Source: Nelumbo lutea (Eukaryota > Streptophyta > Magnoliopsida > Proteales > Nelumbonaceae). Taken from it: 64,000 nucleotides of DNA. Shown piece after piece: positions 1 to 10,049 of this stretch. The position numbers and the translations under genes were made by a program. Location of the stretch: the NCBI GenBank assembly GCA_022828595.1, contig JAKGHH010000004.1:24560372-24624371 (forward strand), written 5' to 3'. Every line of letters starts with the position of its first letter. Positions within the stretch are counted from its first letter, which is position 1. Under the pieces are notes generated by a model. It did no database searches. It was not told where the DNA came from and saw only the letters and a program-made list of their open reading frames with translations.

Positions 1-432
1 ACCAAAAGTTGGTAAGTGAAAAGTATCTGCTTCCTATTTGTCATACTACTTCTTCGTCACACACTCACACTTCACTTGGCACAAATGCGTCAATAAGTAA
101 ACTGTGATTTCTAACTTATCAGATAAACGGCCTTCCCATGCTAGGGACAGGGTGAGTCAATTTAAACTAAAGTTAACGATTAATTTCAATACTAAAAACA
201 AAATATAATAAGCAGATGCCTCATTAATTCCTTGTCTAATTGGGAAAATCTAAAACTACTAAAACCTCTTAAGCTAGACACGGTTCATGAGCGTGTGTGT
301 GCTAACTCGACAACACTCTTCTGACAGCGAATTCGAAAGAAATAACCTGTATAATTTATCTTATAAAAAATACAAAAAAAAACACTTACTATCCCGATCA
401 TTACATCCGAGCCGAATAACGAGATACCGGGA

Positions 433-433
<1 letters not shown>

Positions 434-465
<32 letters not shown>
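434..465. repeat. GA microsatellite in GlyRS intron 1
   Basis: Interrupted (GA)n run inside the first intron of the GlyRS gene. It is a simple sequence repeat with no sign of function. Confidence 0.9.
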
Positions 466-538
466 AATTGAACTACAGAAAACACAATTGGAGAAGGGGA
501 AAACAACCAAATACATCAGAACAGAATCTTGAGCTTAC

Positions 539-1002
539 CTGACGCCAGAAGGCTAAGACGTTAGACTTAACAGCACAAGCAGGTGGGCCATAATCATAGA
601 GACCAGCAACACCACGATAGATCTTGAAGGAGGGGATGTAGAACAAGCGCCGCTCCAGTGTGTTAACGACGGCTTGACGGAAAGCATCCCTGTTAACAGT
701 GTTTATGTTGCCGTCATTACTAACAATGGCCTGGAGTTGCCTCTCAGTCGAGGCCTTCTCCAGCTTCAATGCAGTTAGGGCTTCAACAGCAGCGTCAATT
801 TCCGCCTTTGCAGCACCAGCAGCCTTCAGATCTCTAACGGCGTTGCCTTGGGCGTCAATGGCCGCTTGCTTGTCAGCGAGAGCTCTCCGTAGGGCTTCTT
901 CAGAGGCACCCATGGACAAAGGATTCCGTATGCCGGCGTGGGCTTCCGTCCACTGAGGCAGAGCGAGGGAGACGAGGAGTAAAAGGTATGGAGCAGGTTC
1001 AT
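539..1002 (-). CDS. Glycine--tRNA ligase, first coding exon (partial gene)
   Basis: Class II glycyl-tRNA synthetase charges tRNA-Gly; in plants one gene type serves cytosol and mitochondria. The exon from the ATG at 913-911 down to the donor at 538-537 (CAG|GTAAG) encodes a WHEP helix-turn-helix domain (starts MGASEEALRRAL, contains AQGNAVRDLKAAGA) and then the start of the catalytic core, with RRLFYIPSFKIYRG and YDYGPP followed by NVLAFWRQ. These are hallmark residues of eukaryotic GlyRS. The remaining exons lie beyond the left edge, so intron 1 is longer than 530 bp and carries a GA-rich microsatellite near 434-463. The main frame stays open upstream of 913 to a stop at 1078-1076 but has no ATG there. 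A different ATG at 1002-1000, in another frame, opens a transit-peptide-like stretch (see findings). The downstream ATG would give a cytosolic enzyme. Family identity is sure; the true N-terminus is not. Confidence 0.93.
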
Positions 1003-1078
1003 GTTCAGAGCGGAGAGAATTTAGTATAGTGTGGATGAGAAATTGACCACACCCTTGGGAAGAGATAAATCCACACTA

Positions 1079-2050
1079 GGTCATACTCAACAGTTATTCT
1101 GAACCAGTAGTAGTGTTCTATACACACTTTTATTTTATTTCATGTATTTCTTATATATGAAATTAATGACATATACAATGGATTATGTAATTTTTACATT
1201 TTATGTGATAAATTAAAAAAAATGTATAAATGAATTAATATTAATAAAAAATATCATTTTTTATAAAATAATAAAAATATATATATTAAATATTTAAAAA
1301 AATATTTAATTGATCAAAAATTAAAAAATATAAAAATATAAGAATTAAGTAAGACAATTAATATTTTATTAACAAAAATATTAAAAATAATATTTAAATA
1401 ATTAATATAAAAAAATATTTTGAAAGATAAACAGAGCATCTAACCATTTATGCAAACTAATAATCCACTTATTTCCCATACTAGTTGTAAGGCAAGCATA
1501 ATATCAAAATATTGTTCAATTTGTTTCCTACAATGGTGCATGGATAAACCACCACACTTACAACTACAACTTAAATAAAAATAAAATGACCACCATTATA
1601 AGAGAGATAAGAAGAAAAATGCAAATTATGTTGCACCAACAACATGCAAGCAGCATAATATACGATTTGTGGAATTTGGTATGCCTTCATACTATGTGTT
1701 GATGATGTGTCGTATAAGCTCTTTGTGGGGTTATCTGAGCATCATGTTCAATCAATTAATCTATCCATCGAAATGAATTTGGATGGTTATCCCATTTTGG
1801 GCAATGAAAAAAACACCATCCATAATTGACACTAGTTTTTGTCGTGACTAGTTCCATTGGTCCCTTACCACATGAGCACATTGGGGTGCATATATGTTCG
1901 GCCATCACTGTACCAAATTATCAATATAAATACATTAATGAGATAGGATTACTTCACACAAATAAAGAAATCAAATCAAACATACCACAAGTAAGTTCAA
2001 AAATTTTCAAACATATCCAATATGTTAATCATATAATATGAAACTTGAAT
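1079..2050. other. AT-rich intergenic DNA
   Basis: From 1130 to 1430 the sequence is very AT-rich, with runs of A and T. I see no gene here. The short open frame at 1826-2041 has no recognisable motif. The left end of the Harbinger remnant should fall somewhere before 2056, but I could not fix a terminal inverted repeat. Confidence 0.6.
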
Positions 2051-2055
2051 TGAAA

Positions 2056-3290
2056 CTAAAATTGGAACGGTTCAATTTCGTGTTGCGCCCACATCATATT
2101 TGCTATATTGTCCCTAATATTGTTTATTTGTATATTTGATTGTTCATCCTCCTCATCAGTATCACTCTCATTGGTGTTGTTTGAATCCTCACTAATAATG
2201 TCTTCGACTACCCATCGATCGATGTCTTTGTCGTGAATGGCTTCCTGCTTTATAAAATTGTAGGTGATGAAGCATGTCATTACGATGTATCATTGCATTC
2301 GTAAGTCGAAACATGGCATATTCTGCAGGATATGGAACTTTCCCTTCAGTATCCCAAAACACCTCTCTATAACATTTCTTAGTGATGAGTGCCTGTAATT
2401 GAATAATTCTTTATTTGGTCAAAATCATCTTCTTTGCCCTTTATAATCATTTAGATGATATCGTTCACCGGAATAAGGTGTTAAATATCCAGGCCCACCA
2501 AGAAATCTATAATCAACGAGATAATATTTTCCTACAAAATCCATTTGCAATTGAATGCATTAAACATGGGTAAATAGACATATAGTAAATATTAAAATAA
2601 ATTACTTGTATGAGGATGTGGGATTTCTAAATGTCGTCGAGAAATAGCTTTTGCAAATACCGTAGAATCATTGGTAGATCCCTCCCAACCCACATAAACT
2701 AAGGTAAATTTTATGTCAAACCAGCATACTGCCAAAACATTTGTGGTGCAATGCGACCTCCTCCCCCTATATGGAATTTGCTCGTCCAAAGGAACCTACG
2801 CACTTATATGAGTACCATCAATTGCCCTAATATAGTCCTAAGTGGTAATATATGTGGTAAATATATAACTAATATATGACATATATAAAAATATAAGACA
2901 CCAATGGAATACTTGAAACCATGGGTAATATTTCTCTGAATGTCTGATATGTGGTTGGTTGCACAACTTCAAATAATGGTGGTTGAATCATCTCCCTCCT
3001 AAGCCTATAAATTGCTTTGCAAATCCTCCTAAAGTGAATATTGATAGTACATTCAACCAGCCGTCATAAGAAAAATAGCAAGTGATTCCTCCACTGTGAT
3101 ATTTCGAATGTTGGATAAAAGGTTACGGTCTCTTAGGAGATTAGCAAATTTTTTAAATACATGTCTCTCCATCCTAAATGTATCATACACTTTGTCAGGA
3201 TGCTCTAAATCATCCAAACACTCCATGACAAATGCATGCCCACTCATCTTTGATGTGCAATACGGTTGTTTAACAAAGTACATATTATAG
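2056..3290 (-). pseudogene. PIF/Harbinger transposase, broken
   Basis: Read on the minus strand, the pieces follow the order of a PIF/Harbinger (DDE_Tnp_4) transposase. 3283-3053 holds the N-terminal region (MSGHAFVMECLDDLE, then DTFRMERHVFKKFANLLRD). Around 2840-2592 lies the first acidic motif AIDGTHIS, then IPYRGRRSHCTTNVLAVC and a YVGWEGSTNDSTVF block. 2530-2440 gives KYYLVDYRFLGGPGYLTPY, and 2390-2290 gives RNVIERCFGILKGKFHIL, which supplies the catalytic Glu. Damage is visible: an in-frame TAG at 2798-2796 just after AIDGTHISA, and a TGA at 2292-2290 before YIVMTCFITYNFI. Intron-like gaps separate the blocks, as in intact family members. The element is therefore not autonomous. An acidic tail follows to 2056. 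Confidence 0.88.
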
Positions 3291-3616
3291 TATCATGCCA
3301 CTCCACTAACAAAGGTAAGTTCAAAGAACTCTTCATCATCTTCATCCCATTCATTGAAAGGGATGTCATCTATTTCATTGATATCCATATAATTCCTATG
3401 AACATACACACATTGCTATACTAATTAAGATGTAAAGTATGATGGAACATGATAAAACATAATGGACATAAACAATTGACATAAACTATGTAAAACAAAA
3501 ATTAGCATAACTAAATTGTCAAACATAATAAAAAAAAACCATACTGATAAGATATCCAATAACTCAAAAAATGTCAAACATTAGCAACAAACAAGTAACC
3601 CAAAGTTGTCCACTAT

Positions 3617-4600
3617 CTAAAGATTCCTCAACCAATCAAATTGACATTTAGATGTAAACTTCATAAATATTTGTCTCCAATGCTCCTCCTTAAATATCTC
3701 ATATGCTTTCAAAACTTGTTGGACACCAATAGCTCTGATAATCAAATACTCATTCACAACATTCATGCATTTTGTCGCAGGTACATCTTTTTTACGTTGT
3801 TCCTCATTCTCTTTGTTATTTTGTATCTCTCTCTCTATTTGAACCTCTACTAGTCTCAATCTAGCTTTGCTAAACTCTTCCCATGCATCCATTGCAGGCA
3901 ACAAATCAATTCCTGTTTGATCATTTTTCCTTTCCCAAGAGAGATGGAGAGTGAACTAGTCCTTGTAAGTCTATCATTTTGTTGGCTAGTATCAATTTCA
4001 GAATCAGCAGGGGTCTCAGGCATAGATGCAACCGGCGTATGAACATCAATAGGAGAGAGATTAACAAATAGAACTTGAGTCCGTGGGGTATAATCATTCT
4101 CTTCATCTGACGGTAATTCAACATTACTCATAGATGCATTTCTGGTAGCACTAGTTCCAGAGAAGATGATCTCTAATTCCTCTACGTAGGGGCACCCTTT
4201 TTTCTTTATTTGCTTTGCCCACTTATACTTTTACATGAAGTATAATAGTTTAGTGTTAGCATCATCTTAATTAAAACCCCTAAAATAAACATAAATAAAA
4301 TAAATGTATAACATCCATACCACAATCAAATAGTCCCAAACATTATCGCTAGTAGTTGGTTTTTTTGTTACTGGATCTATTGTAACTTCTGTATGGTTGC
4401 ATATTTGTTGGTAATTGCTTAATCGCTTCTTCAAGTGATGAAATTTGTTTTTTAACTGCTCACGAGTATATTCCTTGTTGTGCATATTATTGAATTTCTC
4501 AATAGTATATTTCCAATCTTCATTGTTAAATGTTGAGGTTGGTCTATTGTGAGCCTTCACCTGATTTACCATCAATTAAGAAGGTTAATTCTTCAGCCTC
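3617..4600 (-). pseudogene. Harbinger Myb/SANT-like DNA-binding protein, decayed
   Basis: PIF/Harbinger elements carry a second gene for a Myb/SANT-type protein that helps the transposase bind DNA and enter the nucleus. The segment 4575-4300 encodes NEDWKYTIEKFNNMHNKEYT and then QLKNKFHHLKKRLSNYQ, the trihelix/Myb_DNA-bind_3 pattern of these proteins. 4131-3900 is a Ser/Thr-rich, acidic linker, and 3904-3617 ends with a helical region (KARLRLVEVQIEREIQNNKE; MKFTSKCQFDWLRNL), the usual C-terminus of the family. The parts lie in different frames and are probably separated by introns or small indels. It is adjacent to and co-oriented with the transposase, which supports one element. Confidence is lower for exact ends. 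Confidence 0.75.
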
Positions 4601-4620
4601 ACTCCATGTGGCAGCCTCAT

Positions 4621-5650
4621 TGGTCTTATCTTCATGTAATAATTCAAACTGAGAGGCCATGTATGTTTGTAGAATATGATAGAAATGGGTTATGTGAAAC
4701 AATCAAACTCTAATAACACAAAGATGGAGTCAGGAAATGGTTTGAAACCGATAGGGGGGGTCCAATTATCATGGAATGCCTATCAAACTTGAGATAGATG
4801 GATCCATAAAAAGGGGGATTCCAATATGTTTCTCTTTTATTTTATTTGGCATGGTCTGATGTTGAACTTGCACAATATGTTTTTCTTTTATTTTGTTTCT
4901 AAAAAAGACTATAGATCTTTCATGACTATAAGAAGTGCAAAACATGAGGAAAAGAAAATCTCAAACACAACCAACCCAACCAGACCCAACTAATCCCACT
5001 CGAATCCAGCCTGATTAATGTTGTATGTGGTTCAAGTTGGGCTTGAATTGGCCTATTTGGGATTTTATCTTAGGTAGAACCAAAGACAAAGGTCATTGAG
5101 TTCACCTTGGTTGCTCCTAAATCCAGCACCATGCATTCTAGTTGCAGCTGTAGTCAAATTGGGAACATTCCTATTTCAGCAATAACACAATTCAGATTTT
5201 AAAAAGACTAGGCTTTTGTCCAACTTAAGATGGAGGCTAATTCATCTAACAGTCTGATTGGGCTTCTCAGAACTTGATGATTCTGCTAAGCACATGGAAA
5301 AATAATTCAGGAAGCAGTGAGAACCAGAAAGATTTTAGTACTTTGGTTTGGGTTCAAGAGTAGCCCAATTCCTCCAATCCACTATAAATTCTCATTCAGA
5401 AGTTTGGGAGTTCTTTGGTTTAGGTTCCAATGATGGTCCATCAATCTCAATGGGATAGTGATCAACAACTGCATGGTTTCTTGTATTGAAATATTATCTT
5501 GGAATCAATAACTAAAACATGGCTGTATAAAGGAAGAATCTGAAAGGACCACCATTGCAAAGAGTTGTGCCTTACAAAAAAAAAGAGTGATATTCTTGTA
5601 TGTTATGAGATCGGATTTTGACATAAAAAAAATGGTTTCTAACATTTGTA
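4621..5650. other. Intergenic DNA, no feature seen
   Basis: No open frame of note, tRNA or obvious repeat. A short poly-purine stretch and T-rich tracts only. Confidence 0.5.
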
Positions 5651-5689
5651 GTTGTGCATTGGAACACCTTCATACTTGAATGTTTTCAT

Positions 5690-6535
5690 TTATGATCAGA
5701 TATGTTCCTTTCCCGAGTTTTTGAAACAGGAAATCAAATCCAAAACCCTTATTTACTCCAATGGATATTCTTGGTATAGTCCTGTTAGTGTTCAAGAACT
5801 TCAAAGTCTATTGGAAAATGATGAATCTGAGAATGGAACTAAGGTGAAATTGGTTGTTGGAAACACAGGTGTAAGCTACTACAAAGAACCAGAGAAGTAC
5901 ACTATGTACGTAGATTTAACGCATACCCATGAGCTCTCTATGATAAGAAGGGACAATAAGAGAATTGAAATTGGAGCAGTTATTACAATCTCTAAAGTTA
6001 TTCAAGTTTTGAAGGAAGAGAGAGAAGGTGAACTTCACTCAAACAAAGAAATGATATTTAAAAAAGTTGTTGATTATATGGATAAAGTTGCATCAGAGTA
6101 CATTAGAAACACAAGAAGTTTGGGTGGAAATTTGGTAATGGCACAAAAGAACCACTTTCCTTCAGATATTGCTACAGTACTTCTTGCTATGGATTCATTG
6201 ATAATTATGCAGACTGGTTCAAAAAGATTATAAATTACACTCAAGGAATTCTTGCAGGGTCCACTGTTCGATTCAAAAATTGTGCTTCTAAGTGTTATAA
6301 TCCCAATTTAACTGTTGGTTTTCTATTTGATTTTCTTCGCCCACTAGTAGAAGCTGATGCTAACATTCCAGTGGTGGCCTAAATGGGTTTGTTTGTACTT
6401 TGCCTAATAAGTTTTGTGGACCTGAAAATAGTAACTTTCATATTCGAAGACCAGCTCTGCTCTCATCTGCAAAGCAGGTGGTGGAGGTTAACAGGGAGTA
6501 TCATCCTATTGGTGACCCAACTATGCTCTCATCTG
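5690..6535 (+). pseudogene. Aldehyde oxidase (FAD-domain) pseudogene fragment
   Basis: Plant aldehyde oxidases are molybdoflavoenzymes (for example abscisic aldehyde oxidase) with 2Fe-2S, FAD and molybdenum-cofactor domains in order. Here only the FAD region is kept: YSWYSPVSVQELQSLL, KLVVGNTGVSYYKEPEKY, HELSMIRRDNKRIEIGAVIT and RNTRSLGGNLVMAQKNHFPSD. After an in-frame TAA at 6231-6233 the same frame continues with TLKEFLQGPLFDSKIVLLSV, then jumps to GFLFDFLRPLVEADAN, so a block of roughly 100 or more residues is missing. After another stop near 6380 and a frameshift, RPALLSSAKQVVEVNREYHP marks the linker to the Mo domain. A splice-acceptor-like TGATCAG precedes the FAD exon at about 5700, so this looks like a decayed genomic copy and not a retrocopy. 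The Fe-S and Mo domains are absent. Confidence 0.88.
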
Positions 6536-7060
6536 AATAAGTATCATCCTATTGCACATAAATAAGTATTTTATTTCATCATTATAATTGATTCTTTGTT
6601 TTCTTTTATTTTTCCAATCTAAATTGTTGCAGTTGAGATTATTGCATCATATGACCAATTCTATTCACAAGCAGTAATAATGTCAAGGACTGTATGAATC
6701 ACAGGAAAATGTGATAAGTGGAATTTTGTGCAAATTCATAAGTATAACTTGGTTTTAAGTATTTTCTACCTATTTTTCATAGAATAAGAAGAAATCTAAA
6801 ATTTGTAATAGAGTTAGATAGTGGAAGAAAAGATGATCAAGATAATAGGAGAAAAATAAAAGAGAGAATGGAGAGAAAAAGACTGCAATGCAATATCCAA
6901 AACTAAAGAACATGCATGTTGGAGATTGTGACCACCAACCCACCAACAAAATACCTAGAAATAAACAAAAAAACCAATAAAAAAATAGGAAAGCAACGTA
7001 GAGGTTCGGTGAAGAGAGAAAAAAAGGATGTTGTTAAATATAAAAAAAGTATGCAACATG
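6536..7060. other. Intergenic DNA, no feature seen
   Basis: AT-rich. It begins with a short local duplication of the aldehyde oxidase end (CTCTCATCTG and TATCATCCTATTG recur). Nothing else is recognisable. Confidence 0.5.
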
Positions 7061-7075
7061 GGTCTTACCTTCGGT

Positions 7076-7206
7076 GAAGAACTTGGACAACGTCGGTGGA
7101 GCACGCAGAGGCGGTGGCGGTGGAGCACAACAACAGAGGTTTGGCGGAGGAGCACAACATCAGAGGCGGTGGAGCACAACAACAGATGTTTGGTGGAGGA
7201 GACCTT
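7076..7206. repeat. Short degenerate direct repeats (GGTGGAGCAC / GAGGTTTGGCGGAGG)
   Basis: A cluster of related GGTGGAGCACAACA and AGATGTTTGGTGGAGG words repeats three to four times with changes. Several frames stay open through it, but the peptides are low in complexity and match nothing I know. Confidence 0.6.
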
Positions 7207-7361
7207 GAACAAGATGTAGGGCTATAGATATTGTGCGTGAAAAACATTATCAAAGGCAACCCGTGGAATAAATCCATCCATAAGAAGAAGTCGTTGTCGA
7301 GAAATTAGGGTGTTGACAGGACTGGTCCATGAGATAATGTGGATTGGTCACGTCCATAGTG

Positions 7362-7978
7362 AACCAAACGCTACTTTCATCTCGTGGCATGGACCGAAAT
7401 GGTCCATGCCACGAGATGTAAACAATATTGAACAACACCTTAGACAAATAAATGGGCTTCGTTGAGAGTGAGGAAACAACCAACCTAAATTGCATGCGAC
7501 GGATATCTTTGATATTTTCGAACGGCCTTCGAGGGATTCTTTTGGTAACGTGCGTTGTGTCTTGACTCCTAAGAGTGGGAGTAGACAATAGATATTTTAA
7601 CAAAATCCAGATTCCAGACCACCTTGGCCGGTTGCCTGGCCCGGCCCCCAGGCCCCTAGCCAACTAATAACTAATAACCAAACACTACTTTCATCTCGTG
7701 GCATGGACCGAAATGGTCCATCCACGAGATGTAAACAGTACTGAACAATACCTTAGACAAATAACGGGGCTTCGTTGAGAGTGAGGAAACAACCGAACTA
7801 AATTGCATGCGATGGATATCTTTGATATTTTTGAACGACCTTCGAGGGATTCTTTCGGTAACGCGCGTTGTGTCTTGACTCCTAAGAGTGGGAGTAGACA
7901 ATAGATATTTTAACAAAATCTAGATTCCAACCAGTTGGCCCGGCCCCGCCCCCAGGCCCCTAGCCAACTAATAACTAT
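7362..7978. repeat. Tandem duplication, two units of about 310 bp with a palindrome
   Basis: Two head-to-tail units, 7362-7675 and 7676-7978, share most of their sequence, from AACCAAACxCTACTTTCATC to CTAGCCAACTAATAACTA. Each unit carries near its left end a hairpin formed by CTCGTGGCATGGACC, a GAAAT loop and the reverse complement. The first copy (about 7381-7415) is perfect; the second has lost one base in the right arm. Long minus-strand open frames run through both units, but I recognise no domain. Confidence 0.9.
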
Positions 7979-8023
7979 CTAGTTCGGCTTGGGTCAGGGT
8001 AAAGCCCATTCCAACAAGCTTTA

Positions 8024-8105
8024 CAGCCTTACGTTGGGAATATCTCCATAATTATGTGATTTATTTCAGGGGAGATATTCCCAATGCAAGGTTATAAGGG
8101 GCTGC
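8024..8105. repeat. Stem-loop repeat family B, copy 1
   Basis: TTGGGAATATCTCC at 8034-8047 is exactly mirrored by GGAGATATTCCCAA at 8071-8084. The outer arms (AGCCTTACG; CAAGGTTATAAGG) pair less well. Related sequence occurs at 15145-15210 and 52330-52475. Confidence 0.75.
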
Positions 8106-8163
8106 TCAAACGGTGCGAGCACCGAAATGCCCTTATAGAAGCCAAATTCATAACTATCGTATG

Positions 8164-8315
8164 AGAGTTCACATCTGCGCCCAATATGCACATTTCAGCA
8201 TGCATTGGTAACATCTCCCGAAGTTATCATTGGGAGATGTTCTCATAACAGTTGGGATGTGTTGTGGGGTGCCCGTGGGACGTGCTCTATAAGGCGCAAA
8301 TGTGAATTCATTGTT
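8164..8315. repeat. Stem-loop repeat family A, copy 1
   Basis: Core AACATCTCCC (8210-8219) pairs with GGGAGATGTT (8232-8241). Outer arms TTCACATCTGCGCC and GGCGCAAATGTGAATTC also pair, giving a hairpin element of about 150 bp. Relatives lie at 15000-15127 and 53533-53672, with weaker ones at 9148-9235 and 34545-34600. Confidence 0.75.
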
Positions 8316-8349
8316 GACTCCTAAGTCTCATCTAGTTATTTTATTCCTA

Positions 8350-8379
8350 TCGAACGGAAAAAAAAAAAAAAAAAAAAAG
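8350..8379 (+). repeat. Poly-A tract
   Basis: A-rich run of about 20 bases, followed by AGAAGACAC. It may mark a retroposon tail, but no body is recognisable upstream. Confidence 0.5.
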
Positions 8380-8549
8380 AAGACACAAAAGTAAGTGTTT
8401 TCAGAGTTGATTTCTTAATTGTTACCCATAATAGCTCTACCCACACTTATCCAACTAACATCACATCATTTTATAATAGGAAATTAGCGGAGGGGGCCTT
8501 GAGCTCGAGTTCGAGCTCGGCTACCTTTGATTGCAAGCCTCTCAAGCAG

Positions 8550-8735
8550 CCGACATCTCCCTCAATTGTCGAGGTGCCAAACCGAAGTCTCCCTCAAATG
8601 CTTAAGTGTTGAGCTGAGGATTCCCTAGCAGGTGAGTTGTCAAGCTAAGGCCTCCCTTAGTTGACAAAGTGCCAAGCTGAGGTCTTCCTCAGTTGTCGAG
8701 GTGTTGAGCCGAGATCTCCCTCAGTGGTAGAGGTA
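8550..8735. repeat. Minisatellite, about 32-bp unit, six degenerate copies
   Basis: Units follow the pattern AGGTCTCCCTCAGTTGTCGA then GGTGCCGAGCCG. Successive copies differ at several places. Similar words recur at 8820-8880, and CTCGAGCTCG-type words flank it on both sides. Confidence 0.8.
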
Positions 8736-9147
8736 TTGTCTAGCTCGAGCTCGATTCAAATTAGAGACCTGAACTTTAGCTTAGAAGTTCAAGCTTGGCT
8801 CGACTCGAACTCGACTACCTTTGATTGCAGGTCTCCTAGCAGTTGGGGTGTCGAGCAGAGGTCCCCCTCAGTTGGAGATAGAGTGGCATTCTTGTAATTT
8901 GAAAGAAAAAAGAGCAAGAGAGAGAGAGGGGGGGAAGGAGTTGGTAGGAGGGAGTGGAATTCTTGTAATTTCTATGAAAAAAAAAATTTTAAGGCAAAAA
9001 ATACTGTTACATTCAATTTCCCCATCCTCAGGCCTTCTTACAAACACATTTCAGCTTAATATATTTATATAGATATCTCTTGTGTTTAGAGATCCAAGGT
9101 TAAGGATCATTTTCATTCATAGAGTTGGATCTTCCTTTCATAAAGCC

Positions 9148-9240
9148 TACCTCATAACGCACCATAGGCGTATGTTTGGAACATCTTCCCATGAATGGTT
9201 GTACAAGAAATGTTCTCAATGCACACCTGCTGACCTACAA
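9148..9240. repeat. Possible family A stem-loop, diverged copy
   Basis: GGAACATCTTCCCATGAATG and AAATGTTCTCAATGCACACC resemble the two halves of the family A core, but pairing is imperfect. Confidence 0.4.
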
Positions 9241-9665
9241 TGAGCCAATGATATGTAGGTAGACCTGTTAATGGGCTTCGGACCTGACTTTACACTATAT
9301 TGGGCTCGAGCTTTGGGTTGGGTCTATTCAAACTTTGGCAAAAGTCAAGCCTGAGTCCAGCCCATTAACGGGTCTATTCAAACTTTGGATTGGATCCAAT
9401 CTGAATCGAAGCTAATCAAATTAGATTTGAATGACCCAGTATAGAAATTGGGTTGGACTAAATCCAAAATAAATTTGTCCAAACAACTACCAGTTTGAGT
9501 TTAACTTAAATCAAATGTTCAAAATAGAACCGAAAATCATAACCATTTTTGCGTTTTACAGGTATTAGTTAACAGAGCATATGTGGGGAAAATTTTGCAA
9601 AAAAAAAAAAAAAAGCTTTATAAGATCAAGAAGAGTTTTGTGAAGAAGCTTTGATTTTAATCAAT

Positions 9666-9967
9666 CTTTTCAAAACTGGATTGGACCGGGAAAAAAAATA
9701 GTGTCTATCACCTAACTGCTCTCGTTTTACCCCAAAACTGCTATTTGGCCAACAAGCCGTTGATTTGGTCAGCGAACTATTGATCCGGGTGGTTGAACCG
9801 TTTGGCCCGAGAACAAATTTTTAACCATTTTTTTGTTTTTTTATTTTGTTTTATTTATTTATTTTTTGTTATAACCGGTCATCCGTTCAGACTAGACGGT
9901 CGGACTGTTGGGCCTGGGAACCAGACCCATAATGATTCACTGTCTAGTCCAGTTTTAAAAACCTTGA
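9666..9967. mobile_element. MITE of the 'CCGGTTTT' family, copy 1
   Basis: The left end TTTTCAAAACTGGATTGGAC is the reverse of the right end TCTAGTCCAGTTTTAAAAACC. Internal words (GGTTGAACCGTTTGGCC, GACGGTCGGACTG) recur in the copies at 34761, 49787 and 58288. No coding capacity. Confidence 0.75.
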
Positions 9968-10049
9968 TTTTAATGCTTCAGGTTTTCTCTATTTTAATAT
10001 ATTTTTGTAATTTTAATTTGAACTTCTATTAACATGGTTGTTGGATTAT

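Larger units (their letters stand above)
2050..4620 (-). mobile_element. PIF/Harbinger DNA transposon remnant
   Basis: The transposase remnant and the Myb-like gene lie next to each other in the same orientation, the usual content of an autonomous PIF/Harbinger element. Terminal inverted repeats and a 3-bp target duplication (TWA) were not identified by eye, so the outer limits are approximate. Stop codons in the transposase show it is old. Confidence 0.75.

Noticed and set aside
1826..2041. 71-codon plus-strand frame
   Set aside because: AT-rich, no motif, next to a decayed transposon.
7065..7277. Overlapping open frames on both strands
   Set aside because: Low-complexity products of the GGTGGAGCAC repeats; no domain and frames open on both strands.
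7250..7916. Two similar minus-strand open frames as a possible gene pair
   Set aside because: They arise from the tandem duplication; no motif, and the frame runs through a palindrome. Kept only as a repeat.
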